NCBI GenBank assembly: GCA_937138475.1 | Contig: CAKZPD010000036.1 | Span: forward strand, 1-64,000 | Source of the DNA: an uncultured Sulfitobacter sp. | GTDB lineage: Bacteria; Pseudomonadota; Alphaproteobacteria; Rhodobacterales; Rhodobacteraceae | Direction: 5' to 3' | DNA: 64,000 nt | Part shown: piece after piece, positions 16,617 through 24,923 of the stretch | Layout of the letters: each line of letters begins with the position of its first letter | Position numbering within the stretch: position 1 is the stretch's first letter | Notes under the pieces: model-generated | Database searches by the model: none | What the model saw: the letters and a program-made list of their open reading frames with translations, nothing else | What the model was told of the DNA's origin: nothing | Position numbers and translations under genes: made by a program

Positions 16617-17722
16617 TCGTCTTGCCCATCCTGGGGCGCGGCGGCGGCATCCGATAGGGCATCAAATCCGGCTTGAGGAACCTCCTCGGACGCGGCGCTG
16701 GCCCCCTCTGGCGCGGCGTCTGGCATGGCGTCTGGCATGGCATCTGGCGCCAGCGTCATGGGCACATATTCGACCAGATCACGGGGCGGTTCGACCCAAG
16801 GCAACATATCGGTCAGGCGTATGCCCCCCAACAGCATATCCACATCGCCGCGTTGCATCCCTTCGGCGGGAACAAGGCGTAAATTCAACAGCTTGCTTGA
16901 TTGTTCCAGCATGGGCTGCAACACGGCCAGATCGGCAGGGTGCAGTTTGACAATCGGCGTGGCCACCGAATGCTGCACCCGTTGCGCCAACTGTTCGATG
17001 CGCTGCAAGAACGCCTTGGGCAGCGCGTCAATCTGTGCCCCTGCGCGGGCCGAGGCCAGGCTGATCACGCTGCTTTCTATGGCGCGGGCCATGGGCGAAA
17101 TGGCGGCGCCGGCGCCATCTGAAAAGGCGGCGGTTGTCTGCGCCAGCAGGTGCAGGGCGTGCGACATCAAGGTTTCGACCTCGTCGCGGGCGGCGGCCTG
17201 ACCTTCGGCAAAACCACGGGCGTGGGCCTCCTCCAATGCCTGGGTCTGGGCCGCAGTATCCGGGCCCGGTTCTGGCAAAGGGGCCGCGGGTGGGCTGGGT
17301 TCAATATCTGGCCCTGCGCCGGGGTCATCGGCGGGCATGGCATCCACATCGGCATCAGAATCCACATCCGGCTGCGGCTGTGGATCGGGCTCTGGCGACG
17401 GATCGGCGGCCAGGGCGGCGCCCGGCGCGGCATCATCGGTGCCGTCGTTTTCGGGCAAGCCCGTGTCATCATCCCCCGACGGAGCCGCCGGGGCGGCTGC
17501 GGCCTCGCGGCGCAACCGTTCGGATGCCTCTTGGGCCAATTCCAACAGGCTTTTGGGTTTGAACGCCGCTTGGGATTTTTTTGGCGCGGCTTCGTCCTTG
17601 CGGTAAACTTCGTTCCCGATCGTCTTGATAAAGCTGGCGATTTCGGCGGACTTGAGCGGCGTTCCGGTGGACAGATCGGCGCCCTTGCCAAAACCGCTGT
17701 GGGGGATGAATTCGGCGCTCAT
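16613..17722 (-). CDS. fliH: Flagellar assembly protein FliH (negative regulator of FliI)
   Basis: A 369-aa protein: an N-terminal segment, a long Ala/Pro/Asp-rich linker (residues 75-150), and a C-terminal FliH/YscL-like region (about 165-310) with helices and VKLHPADLAVLQPMLEQSSK, as in E subunits of ATP synthase. Short tandem MPDA repeats occur near the C-terminus (16716-16755). It overlaps fliG and fliI by four bases on each side. Sequence is weakly conserved; position between fliG and fliI settles the call. Confidence 0.92.
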   Translation of the reverse strand: MSAEFIPHSGFGKGADLSTGTPLKSAEIASFIKTIGNEVYRKDEAAPKKSQAAFKPKSLLELAQEASERLRREAAAAPAAPSGDDDTGLPENDGTDDAAPGAALAADPSPEPDPQPQPDVDSDADVDAMPADDPGAGPDIEPSPPAAPLPEPGPDTAAQTQALEEAHARGFAEGQAAARDEVETLMSHALHLLAQTTAAFSDGAGAAISPMARAIESSVISLASARAGAQIDALPKAFLQRIEQLAQRVQHSVATPIVKLHPADLAVLQPMLEQSSKLLNLRLVPAEGMQRGDVDMLLGGIRLTDMLPWVEPPRDLVEYVPMTLAPDAMPDAMPDAAPEGASAASEEVPQAGFDALSDAAAAPQDGQDE

Positions 17723-18762
17723 ACCATTTCATCCCCGCCCCGACCGGCCAGAACAATCGTGCCATCATCGGACATCTTCCGCGCAACGGCGATGATTTGT
17801 TTCTGCGCCTCTTGCACTTCAGTCAGGCGCACCGGGCCAAGGGCCTCCATTTCGTCTTTGATATTCGCCGCTGCCCGCGTCGACATACAGCCAAACAGCT
17901 TTTCGCGCAGCACCTCGTCGGCGCCTTTCAGGGCCAGGACCAGCACTTCGGTATCCACCGATCGCAGCAAAGTCTGAAGCGACCGATCATCCGACATGAC
18001 CAGATTGTCAAAGACAAACATATTGTCCTGAATGGACTGCATGAGGTCTTTGTCCTCTTTCTTGATGTCCTTCATGATCCGCTGTTCCATCGCGGTCTTG
18101 GTAAAGTTCATGATCTTGGCCGCCGCCTTGACCCCGCCAATCTGCGACGCGCGCAGGGTCGTATTGGCCTGGAACTTTTGCTGCATCACGCGCTCAAGCT
18201 CGCGCACGGCGTCGGGCTGCACGGTTTCCAGCGTGGCAATACGGCGCACCACTTCGGGCTGAAGTTCCGGCGGCAACAGCCCCAGAACATCGGCCGCCAG
18301 ACCATAATCCAGATAGGAAACGATCAAGGCGACGATCTGGGGGTGTTCGTCAATAATCAGCTCGGAAATGGCGCGGGCGTCCATCCAGTCAAGGATTTCA
18401 ATCGGCCGTTCCGAAGACGCAGGCGTAATCCGGCTTAGGACCGATTGCGCCTTGTCCCCGCCAAGCGCCTTGGTCAGAACGTTGCGAATATAATTCCCGG
18501 CCCCAAGGCCCAGGCTGGTTTGTTGTTTGATAATCGCCAGAAATTCATCCAGCACCGCGTTGACGGTATCCTGATCAACGCCCTGCACCGAATACATGGC
18601 GCCGCCCAGGTGCTGCACCTCGCGCGGGGACAGGTTTTTAAGGATCTCGGCGGCCTCATCCTCGCCCAGCAGCATCATCAAGATGGCCGACTTTTGCGTG
18701 CCGGTCAGCGTATCAAACAGGCGTTCGTCATCATCGTTCACTGCGGCTGTCGTTTCTGCCAT
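17719..18762 (-). CDS. fliG: Flagellar motor switch protein FliG
   Basis: FliG joins the MS ring to the C ring and meets the stator. The 347-aa product has armadillo-like helices with the EHPQ motif (IIDEHPQIVALIVSYLD), a Gly-Gly-like hinge region, and the C-terminal torque domain with charged residues (FVFDNLVMSDDRSLQTLLRS, LREKLFGCMSTRAAANIKDE). It starts 27 bases after fliF. Confidence 0.96.
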   Translation of the reverse strand: MAETTAAVNDDDERLFDTLTGTQKSAILMMLLGEDEAAEILKNLSPREVQHLGGAMYSVQGVDQDTVNAVLDEFLAIIKQQTSLGLGAGNYIRNVLTKALGGDKAQSVLSRITPASSERPIEILDWMDARAISELIIDEHPQIVALIVSYLDYGLAADVLGLLPPELQPEVVRRIATLETVQPDAVRELERVMQQKFQANTTLRASQIGGVKAAAKIMNFTKTAMEQRIMKDIKKEDKDLMQSIQDNMFVFDNLVMSDDRSLQTLLRSVDTEVLVLALKGADEVLREKLFGCMSTRAAANIKDEMEALGPVRLTEVQEAQKQIIAVARKMSDDGTIVLAGRGGDEMV

Positions 18763-18789
18763 GTCGTCTTCCTCCTGGTGGGGTCGCGA

Positions 18790-20532
18790 TCAGCCGACCA
18801 CATCCATGTCTTTTTTCATCATCTGCTTAAAGACGTTGGACACACGCCCTGCTTCGTCAGAAACGATCATGCGAATGATCGCCACCTTGTCGTCATAGGT
18901 ATTGGCGGTATCCAGCATCTCCATCGAGATGTTGGCCTTTTTCGGTTTCAGCTTGGCCTTGATATCTTCCAATGTCTCGCCTTCGTTGACCTCGACCGAT
19001 TCAAGCACATCTGTGTCGTCCTCGGACAATCCGCCACGGGCCACCACATCGCCACCAGCAGGCACAAGCAACCGGTTCAGCAGCGGGCGAATGACCCCAA
19101 GGGAAACCACCCCAAGCATGACAATCATCGCGAATTGCTTGGCCAGGTTCTTGATCCAATCGGCCTCGTGCCAATCGACCTCGATACCTTCCAGCGTGTC
19201 GATAAAGGGCTGGGATTTGACCGTCAGCGTATCGCCGCGCCCGGTTTGCAAGCCAATGGCGCTTGAGACCAGGTTTTCAATGTCTTCCAGCACTTTGGGA
19301 TCAACAGGCTGCATCACCATTTCGCCGGTTTCGGGGTTCAGCACCTTCTGGTCACGCACCAAAAGCGCCGCATTGATGCGCACGATGGTATTGGTCGGGG
19401 CCAGGGTGGTTTGCACCTTGCGGCTGACCTCGTAATTGCTGACCTTGCTCGAGGACTGGCTTTGGACATCGCTGCCATCATTCGCGCCGCTGGCTTGCGA
19501 GCCATCGGTGATCAGCTCTGCTTCGGTTGGGGCAGTGTTTGACAGCGCCCCCGGAATACCCATCGCCGCGCGGTTCGATGTGATATCCATCGAGCTTTGC
19601 TCGCTCCGCAGGGCTTTGCGCTCAGGGTCGACGCTTTCTTCTGTGACTTCGCGGCGGGTAAAGTCGAATTCAAGGTTGACCTGCGCGGTGGCGTTGCCCG
19701 GCCCGACAATCGGGGTCACCAGGCTTTCGATCCGCGAGCGATAGATATTTTCCAGCCGCATCCGGTATTGCAGCTGATTATCCGTCAAGATGGAGGAAGG
19801 ATCATCCGGCGATTTGGACAGCAAACGCCCGGTTTGATCCACAACGGTAACATTATCCTTGGCCATATTCGGCACCGAGGCCGACACCAGATTGATGATC
19901 GCCGTGACCTGATTTTCATCCATCGCCCGGCCACGGTCCAATTGCAAAAACACCGAGGCCGTCGGGGCCTGCTGTTCCCGCACAAACACCGACCGTTCCG
20001 GCAGGGCCAAATGCACCCGCGCCGAGCGCACCGCCGAAATTTCAGTGATTGAGCGCGCCAGCTCGGCCTCTTGCGCCTGTTTCAGGCGCATCATCTCAAC
20101 GGATCGGGATGTGCCCATGGGAATATCGGTCAGCGTGTCATACCCATCAGGCACCGATTGCGGCAACCCCTGCGCCGCCAAAGTCATCCGCGAGCTGTGA
20201 TAATCAGCGGCTGGCACCAACACATCACCGGTGGCCGGATCCAGCGTGACATCCACGCCTGCATTCATCAGCGCATCCACGATACGGGCCTTTTCCGCCT
20301 CGGGGAGGGATGCATAAAGCGTGGTGCGTGCCGGTTTTTGCATCAACGCAAACACCACAACGCAAATCAAAATTGCAAAGACGGCAATGATGGTCGGGAA
20401 CGCGCGCTGAAAGCTGGGCTGAGCGGTAACATTCTTGATCGTCGTCAGCATATTCCCCGAGGCCGGCACAAGGCTGTTGCGCGCCCCTGCCCCGGTGCCT
20501 GTTGCGTCAAGCGTTTGCGTATTCGTCGCCAT
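18790..20532 (-). CDS. fliF: Flagellar MS-ring protein FliF
   Basis: The 580-aa MS-ring protein has two membrane helices (FPTIIAVFAILICVVVFALM near residue 45 and FAMIVMLGVVSLGVIRPLLN near residue 460). Its periplasmic ring-building motifs include TLYASLPEAEKARIVDAL and ARVHLALPERSVFVREQQAP. The C-terminal FliG-binding tail is acidic and ends MMKKDMDVVG. Normal length for the family. Confidence 0.97.
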   Translation of the reverse strand: MATNTQTLDATGTGAGARNSLVPASGNMLTTIKNVTAQPSFQRAFPTIIAVFAILICVVVFALMQKPARTTLYASLPEAEKARIVDALMNAGVDVTLDPATGDVLVPAADYHSSRMTLAAQGLPQSVPDGYDTLTDIPMGTSRSVEMMRLKQAQEAELARSITEISAVRSARVHLALPERSVFVREQQAPTASVFLQLDRGRAMDENQVTAIINLVSASVPNMAKDNVTVVDQTGRLLSKSPDDPSSILTDNQLQYRMRLENIYRSRIESLVTPIVGPGNATAQVNLEFDFTRREVTEESVDPERKALRSEQSSMDITSNRAAMGIPGALSNTAPTEAELITDGSQASGANDGSDVQSQSSSKVSNYEVSRKVQTTLAPTNTIVRINAALLVRDQKVLNPETGEMVMQPVDPKVLEDIENLVSSAIGLQTGRGDTLTVKSQPFIDTLEGIEVDWHEADWIKNLAKQFAMIVMLGVVSLGVIRPLLNRLLVPAGGDVVARGGLSEDDTDVLESVEVNEGETLEDIKAKLKPKKANISMEMLDTANTYDDKVAIIRMIVSDEAGRVSNVFKQMMKKDMDVVG

Positions 20533-20577
20533 GTCAGAGAATTTCCCTATGTGTCATTGACCTTGCCCGCCTGAGGA

Positions 20578-20892
20578 TCAGACCGGCATGTTCATGATAT
20601 CTTTGTATGCGCTAAGCGCTTTGTTCCGCAGGTTCAGGGTCAGTTGAAACCCAAGCGAGGACACCTGCTGGCTGACCATCACCTTGGCCAAATCCTGTTC
20701 GACCCCCAATTCATAGTCGCGCGCCAGGCCTGATGCCTCGGCTTGGGCCTTGGCCACATCGTTCAGCCCATCGGCAAGACGTTCCGAAAAACTTGGCGCA
20801 TCCGTCTTGGGCGCGAGGGTTTCCTGGCTTTTCTTCAGGGTCTGAAGATGGGTCTGATCGACCTGATACCTAAGTCCACCAATCTGGGTCAT
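20578..20892 (-). CDS. fliE: Flagellar hook-basal body protein FliE
   Basis: A 104-aa protein linking the MS ring to the rod. Typical segments are PSFSERLADGLNDVAKAQAE and LAKVMVSQQVSSLGFQLTLN, ending NKALSAYKDIMNMPV. It lies between fleT and fliF. Confidence 0.95.
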   Translation of the reverse strand: MTQIGGLRYQVDQTHLQTLKKSQETLAPKTDAPSFSERLADGLNDVAKAQAEASGLARDYELGVEQDLAKVMVSQQVSSLGFQLTLNLRNKALSAYKDIMNMPV

Positions 20893-20905
20893 GATGTGAT
20901 CCTTC

Positions 20906-22060
20906 TTAGCTGGTCAACCGGCTGAGCGCCGGGTGGATCGCCGTCTGCGTCGGGATAAGCTGGCTCATCGGGGCGGCGTCGATAATGATGTCTTCGGGGG
21001 TGATGATGCCGCCGTTTTGCAGCACCAGCGCACGCTGAATGACGTTTTCCAATTCGCGAACATTGCCGGGCCAATCATGGCCGGTCAAAAGATCGCATGC
21101 CTCGGGGGACAGCCAAGGCAGGGCATCTAACCCGCTGGCATGTTTGCGCAAAAGCGCCACGGCGATTGGCAATATGTCCAGCGGCCGCTGGCACAGCGCC
21201 CGGGTCGCGATGGGGAAAACATTCAGGCGATAAAACAGATCCTCGCGAAAGCGGTTTTCCTGCACCTCGCGGCGCATGTCACGGTTGGTGGTCGCCAGAA
21301 CCCGCACGTCTATGTCGATTTCGCCCTGCGCGCCCAGGGGCGTTACCTTGCGTTCTTGCAGCACCCGCAAAAGCTTGGATTGCAAGCCCAGCGGCATTTC
21401 AGAAATTTCGTCCAACAACAAGGTGCCCTTGTCTGCGGCGCGGAAGATACCCTTGTTGGCCACCGATGCGCCGGTAAAGGCGCCCTTTTCATGGCCAAAC
21501 AACACCGCTTCCAACATGTTTTCTGGAATGGCGGCGCAATTGATCGCCACGAACGGCGCCTTGGCCCGGTCAGATCGGTCGTGGATATACCTGGCCAAGA
21601 CCTCTTTGCCTGTGCCGGTCGGGCCGTTGATGAATACGGTAACATCCGATTTGGCCACCCGTCCGGCCAGCGTCAGAAGATCGCTGGTGGCCGGGTCTGC
21701 GGCGATCATTTGCGACAGATCGGCACAAATCACATCCCCCGCAACGGTCATGCCAAACGGGTTCGCTTCGGGCAATGACACCCGCAGCATCTTCCCCCCC
21801 AGAGAGCTTTCGATGCCAAAAGAGCTGGCATTGCAATCCAGCACCACCACCAGACGCGGACGAAACCCCCGCGCCAATCCGACCAGGGCCTGCGCCCCGC
21901 CCAGGCGGGCCTCAAAGGCGGCAGAAAAGACCAGCGTTACGCCCGATCCTGACGGTTCAAGCCCGGCTTTGGCCTCGACCTCGATCTTACGGCTTGCCAC
22001 GATGGATTGCAGCTCAGCGGCCTGCGGAAATTCAGAGGTCTCGATCAGAATGGCAGTCAT
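20906..22060 (-). CDS. fleT: Sigma-54 activator without DNA-binding domain (FleT-like)
   Basis: An AAA+ enhancer-type activator of 384 aa. Residues 1-120 are a divergent N-terminal region with no clear receiver phosphorylation site. The AAA+ core follows: Walker A GPTGTGKE, the sigma-54 contact loop GAFTGA, Walker B TLLLDEIS, and the arginine-finger region FREDLFYRLNVF. After the core the protein ends about 35 residues later (ending AIHPALSRLTS) with no Fis-type helix-turn-helix. This fits R. sphaeroides FleT, which works with FleQ, and the operon order fleT-fliEFGHIJ matches. GGAGAG lies before the ATG, and a sigma-54 promoter is 30-46 bases upstream. Confidence 0.88.
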   Translation of the reverse strand: MTAILIETSEFPQAAELQSIVASRKIEVEAKAGLEPSGSGVTLVFSAAFEARLGGAQALVGLARGFRPRLVVVLDCNASSFGIESSLGGKMLRVSLPEANPFGMTVAGDVICADLSQMIAADPATSDLLTLAGRVAKSDVTVFINGPTGTGKEVLARYIHDRSDRAKAPFVAINCAAIPENMLEAVLFGHEKGAFTGASVANKGIFRAADKGTLLLDEISEMPLGLQSKLLRVLQERKVTPLGAQGEIDIDVRVLATTNRDMRREVQENRFREDLFYRLNVFPIATRALCQRPLDILPIAVALLRKHASGLDALPWLSPEACDLLTGHDWPGNVRELENVIQRALVLQNGGIITPEDIIIDAAPMSQLIPTQTAIHPALSRLTS

Positions 22061-22089
22061 GCGTGCTCTCCGTATTGCAAGAAATACGA

Positions 22090-22106
22090 GGCAAGAAGCA
22101 GGCCAA
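22090..22106 (-). promoter_or_regulatory. Sigma-54 promoter of fleT-fliEFGHIJ
   Basis: Minus-strand TTGGCCTGCTTCTTGCC has GG-N10-GC. The predicted start is near 22079, with the fleT ATG at 22060. Confidence 0.7.
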
Positions 22107-22123
22107 TCTAAAACCGGGCAGAC

Positions 22124-22137
22124 GTCAATAAATCAAC
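22124..22137 (-). promoter_or_regulatory. Imperfect FleQ-box-like site upstream of the fleT promoter
   Basis: On the minus strand GTTGATTTATTGAC keeps 12 of the 14 positions implied by GTCAA-N4-TTGAC. It lies about 45-60 bases upstream of the predicted fleT start, a usual enhancer distance. Confidence 0.35.
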
Positions 22138-22302
22138 AACCTGGCAATTACGCAGGGTAAGGCACAGATTTTAAACAAATAAAATTTCGCACCACAGAGC
22201 AAACCAAGCCCGCGAAATAGTGCTTGTCGGAAAAATGACTTTTACAAATCATCCAAACCGAACGAAAGTTCAAAAAACTGACGACCCTTGAAAGGCGTCA
22301 AC

Positions 22303-22329
22303 TAATTAAACGCCGCGTTCGGTCGTTTG
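22303..22329 (+). promoter_or_regulatory. Candidate FliA promoter of the FliL-like gene
   Basis: TAAT-N15-GTCGTTTG lies 21 bases before the ATG at 22351. The -10 half is identical to the one proposed for fliC. It overlaps an inverted repeat GGCGT-N11-ACGCC (22294-22314), which may be an operator. Confidence 0.4.
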
Positions 22330-22350
22330 TTTAGGCGAAGAGGAAAAAAT

Positions 22351-22893
22351 ATGAAGCAGCTTGCGATTAACGGTGCACTTTACGGGTTGCCTGCGGCGAT
22401 TGTGCTGGGGGTGTTTTTCGCCGGTCATTCCAGCATCGCGCCGCAAAAGGATATCATCGAACAGCGGTCCCCACAGGCCGAGACGCCAGCCGAAGCAGAG
22501 CCCCCCCAAGAGCTCGAAACAGCCGAGGCCGACCCCGCCCAAGATCCAAGCATGATCATGAAGCCAAGTTATCACTATTACCCCTACCCGGCGAATTTCA
22601 TGGGCAATCTGCCAGACAGCAATCAGCTTTTTAGTTTTGAATTGGCCGTGTCGATATTTGAAACCGCGTTAAATGCCAGCACCTTGATGAAAACCCTTGA
22701 AGAGCGAGAGCCGCAACTGCGCCCGATTATCCTTGAACAAACCCAGGGATTGGATGGCGATACCCTTCTGTCGCGCGAGGGCAGAAACCAATTGCGTGAA
22801 AACATTAAAACCCAGATCAACAATCATCTGGTCAAATGGGGCTTTGAACCCTTTGTCACATCGGTGGAATTCACGTCTTTCCTGATCACCTAA
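22351..22893 (+). CDS. FliL-like single-pass motor protein (MotF candidate)
   Basis: A 180-aa protein: short basic start, one membrane helix (ALYGLPAAIVLGVFFAGH), a Pro/Glu-rich linker (about residues 30-70), then a periplasmic domain whose end (LRENIKTQINNHL, ..VTSVEFTSFLIT) has the same pattern as FliL (compare SVHFTSFMLQ of FliL at 12192). It is thus a second, diverged FliL-family protein. In R. sphaeroides a bitopic protein MotF, needed for rotation, is encoded in the flagellar cluster; this gene, divergent from fleT, is a good candidate, but identity is inferred. The ATG at 22351 has AGAGGA upstream. Confidence 0.75.
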   Translation: MKQLAINGALYGLPAAIVLGVFFAGHSSIAPQKDIIEQRSPQAETPAEAEPPQELETAEADPAQDPSMIMKPSYHYYPYPANFMGNLPDSNQLFSFELAVSIFETALNASTLMKTLEEREPQLRPIILEQTQGLDGDTLLSREGRNQLRENIKTQINNHLVKWGFEPFVTSVEFTSFLIT

Positions 22894-22899
22894 GTCACC

Positions 22900-22916
22900 T
22901 TGGCATCAATGTTGCA
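22900..22916 (+). promoter_or_regulatory. Sigma-54 promoter before a small unknown gene
   Basis: TTGGCATCAATGTTGCA has GG-N10-GC with a near-consensus -12 half. The predicted start near 22927 precedes the ATG at 22960. Confidence 0.7.
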
Positions 22917-22959
22917 GTCACAGGGATGTATTGCAACTGCGCACCAAGGGAGACACCAA

Positions 22960-23136
22960 ATGAACCTTTTTCGCCAATGGGTTAAGGAAACGTCCTGCCA
23001 ATCTAGCACCCCCAGCCTGAACGACATGCAGGTCGAAATCTGTCATTTTGACGACCAAGACGCCGCCCAGGTCATCTTGCGCGTGCCGCTTAGCGAATTT
23101 GCTGCTCCGCTTAAGGCCCGCCCGGTGGCGCGTTAA
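22960..23136 (+). CDS. Small unknown protein (58 aa)
   Basis: AAGGGAG lies seven bases before the ATG. The product starts MNLFRQWVKETSC and has no membrane segment or recognised motif; it may form a small beta domain (MQVEICHFDDQDAAQVILRV). It has its own sigma-54 promoter and lies just before fliS, so a flagellar role (for example a FlaG-like or export-related factor) is possible but not shown. Confidence 0.6.
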   Translation: MNLFRQWVKETSCQSSTPSLNDMQVEICHFDDQDAAQVILRVPLSEFAAPLKARPVAR

Positions 23137-23158
23137 GGCGATAATTTCTCTGATCACC

Positions 23159-23185
23159 TAAACAAAAAACCCAGCAAGCCGTTCT
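23159..23185 (+). promoter_or_regulatory. Candidate FliA promoter of fliS
   Basis: TAAA-N15-GCCGTTCT closely follows the sigma-28 pattern (TAAA-N15-GCCGATAA). The fliS ATG is 44 bases downstream. Confidence 0.5.
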
Positions 23186-23229
23186 TTAAACCAAGAGAAC
23201 AATAATAACCTGACCAGCTGGAGCCCCCG

Positions 23230-23601
23230 ATGAACTATGCGTTCGCCAGAAACCAATACGCCAAGTCAAAGCACGCAGGATTGTCAGGCATCAGTGATCC
23301 ACACGAGATGATCACCCTCACCTTAAAAGAGTTGAGCAAAAGCATAAATTTGCTGCAAAACCCAACTCTGGACATCGATAAGCGCAAGTTGTGCTTTTCC
23401 AAGTCATTCACAGCGATCTACATTCTTCAAACCAGCCTGGACTTTGAAAAAGGCGGCGAAATCGCCGAAAGCCTTTTCAAAGTATACGAATACTGCCGCA
23501 GCCAAGTGCAAAAAGCGTTCAAAAAAGACCAAAGCGCAAGGCTTGATACCTGCGTCACAGTGCTAAATGATATAATTGACGCATGGGAGAAGATAAAATA
23601 A
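23230..23601 (+). CDS. fliS: Flagellin export chaperone FliS
   Basis: A 123-aa helical protein with the FliS pattern: N-terminal MNYAFARNQYAKSK, a four-helix bundle with FTAIYILQTSLDFEKGGEIA followed by LFKVYEYCRSQVQKA, and the terminal aromatic helix NDIIDAWEKIK. FliS binds the C-terminus of flagellin and prevents early polymerisation. GGAG lies before the ATG. fliD is far away (55716-57338), not beside fliS as is common. Confidence 0.9.
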   Translation: MNYAFARNQYAKSKHAGLSGISDPHEMITLTLKELSKSINLLQNPTLDIDKRKLCFSKSFTAIYILQTSLDFEKGGEIAESLFKVYEYCRSQVQKAFKKDQSARLDTCVTVLNDIIDAWEKIK

Positions 23602-23659
23602 GCAAGACAGGCTTGCTGCTTCATACCATGCGCAAGCGCGTAAGCAGTTGGAGGTTTTA

Positions 23660-24148
23660 GTGTCGCAATTCTGTCCTGCCTGGATTTATTCATCCGTTTG
23701 CGCCCTGACCGCCCAAAGATATCTGTCCGAATCTTTGGGCCTGGAAGCCTTTGCTGGGAAATATGCCAAAGTATTAGGTGAACATTATAGCGACATTACC
23801 GAAGAGATGGTTCTGACAACCGCCGAAGGGTATTTACGTTATCTCATGGAAGCCGAAGTCGAGGATGCCTCAGAAATACTGCGCGCCTTTGCTTTTCATC
23901 GGATATCATACGATAAAAACGGTGCGCCGCGGCGCATCAAACGTTTTTTCTCATCTGCGCTTGATGGGTTAAAATCGCCCGAGGTGAACGTAAAAACCCT
24001 CACCCGCGAGTTTAAACCGTTCATCTATATGTTTCGCACCAAGCCCGAGCTTGCCGCCCCCTCTGGCTGGACTTGGAAAAACGTCGAGGATGCGGAATGG
24101 TTGGGTGATCTGCCCGAACTGGACGTGTCGTTCATGGACGGGTTCTGA
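23660..24148 (+). CDS. Unknown protein downstream of fliS (GTG start)
   Basis: A 162-aa soluble protein. GGAGG (23650-23654) lies five bases before GTG at 23660, which I take as the start over the in-frame TTG at 23648 that forms part of the ribosome site. It is helix-rich at the N-terminus (YLSESLGLEAFAGKYAKVLG), basic in the middle (GAPRRIKRFFSSALDG), and has Trp-rich patches near the end (SGWTWKNVEDAEWLGDL). I do not recognise a family. It probably shares the fliS transcript and may be flagellar or regulatory. Confidence 0.65.
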   Translation: MSQFCPAWIYSSVCALTAQRYLSESLGLEAFAGKYAKVLGEHYSDITEEMVLTTAEGYLRYLMEAEVEDASEILRAFAFHRISYDKNGAPRRIKRFFSSALDGLKSPEVNVKTLTREFKPFIYMFRTKPELAAPSGWTWKNVEDAEWLGDLPELDVSFMDGF

Positions 24149-24150
24149 TC

Positions 24151-24516
24151 CTAGGACAACAGATTAACCGCGTTCCCGAAGCGGGGCATATCAAGGAACA
24201 TATTGGAAAGGCGCGCAATTTTTGTTGCAGCGCCAGAATGCGCATACGGCTGCATCAGCAACGCGCGCGCCATGAGGACGTTCTCAGTTGTCTGCGCCGA
24301 GGGCGCCTGGCTTGGGTGATAAATCTTAACGCTTGGGTGATCCGCAGAATACCGAGGCGAAGGTGACAGATTGTCTAAGGCACTGACACCAAAGCCAGTT
24401 TGCCGAAATGACGGTTCGGAATACGGGGTCTGAACAGCAGCACGATACGCGACCGCTGCGTCGGCCACCTGTGACGGACCCAAATAGGAAGTCGATGAGA
24501 TATTAACAGGCAGCAA
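24151..24516 (-). CDS. Possible small unknown protein (TTG start)
   Basis: A 121-aa reading frame starting with TTG (LLPVNISSTSYLG), convergent with the gene ending at 24148. The sequence is Ser/Ala/Pro-rich with a helical end (KIARLSNMFLDMPRFGNAVN) and no recognised domain. A weak sigma-54-like arrangement (TGGAA-N8-AGGCA, 24558-24573 minus) lies upstream at a suitable distance. The absence of a good ribosome site lowers confidence; it could be a non-coding stretch. Confidence 0.45.
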   Translation of the reverse strand: MLPVNISSTSYLGPSQVADAAVAYRAAVQTPYSEPSFRQTGFGVSALDNLSPSPRYSADHPSVKIYHPSQAPSAQTTENVLMARALLMQPYAHSGAATKIARLSNMFLDMPRFGNAVNLLS

Positions 24517-24653
24517 GAGACACCAAATGAATTAAGCTCTCACACGCTTACCATTTATGCCTAATAATTTCCAGCTGGATTTGTTCATCACCCCACAACC
24601 GGAATTTACCCAGGCCAACGCCTGTGCTAAATTCACTCCTGAAGGAGCTTTAA

Positions 24654-24896
24654 ATGAAGACCAAACGCCGCAATGACACGCCATTGCCATGCCGCCAGTG
24701 CATTATCATTCGATATTTTTTATTGGCCGCCGCGATTGGAATTATGCTTCTGCCGGTCGCGAACAGCCGGCTCCAGGTTTTGTCGCACCTATCCGCCTGG
24801 CACTTTGTTGGTCTTATTTGGGGGATCGGGGTTTTAGGCATGATCGCAAAATATATTTTGGATCGTCCCTCACCCCCATCATCCAAAACCGAATAG
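24654..24896 (+). CDS. Small two-helix membrane protein
   Basis: An 80-aa protein with AAGGAG before its ATG, a basic start (MKTKRRNDTPLPCRQC) and two hydrophobic helices (FLLAAAIGIMLLPVA; FVGLIWGIGVLGMIAKYIL). No family is recognised. Confidence 0.6.
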   Translation: MKTKRRNDTPLPCRQCIIIRYFLLAAAIGIMLLPVANSRLQVLSHLSAWHFVGLIWGIGVLGMIAKYILDRPSPPSSKTE

Positions 24897-24923
24897 AATG
24901 GACTTTAATCGCGCCTTAAATTT

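Noticed and set aside
24558..24573. Sigma-54 promoter for the 24151-24516 frame
   Set aside because: Spacing GG-N10-GC is present but both halves are poor (TGGAA, AGGCA); not counted among the twelve.
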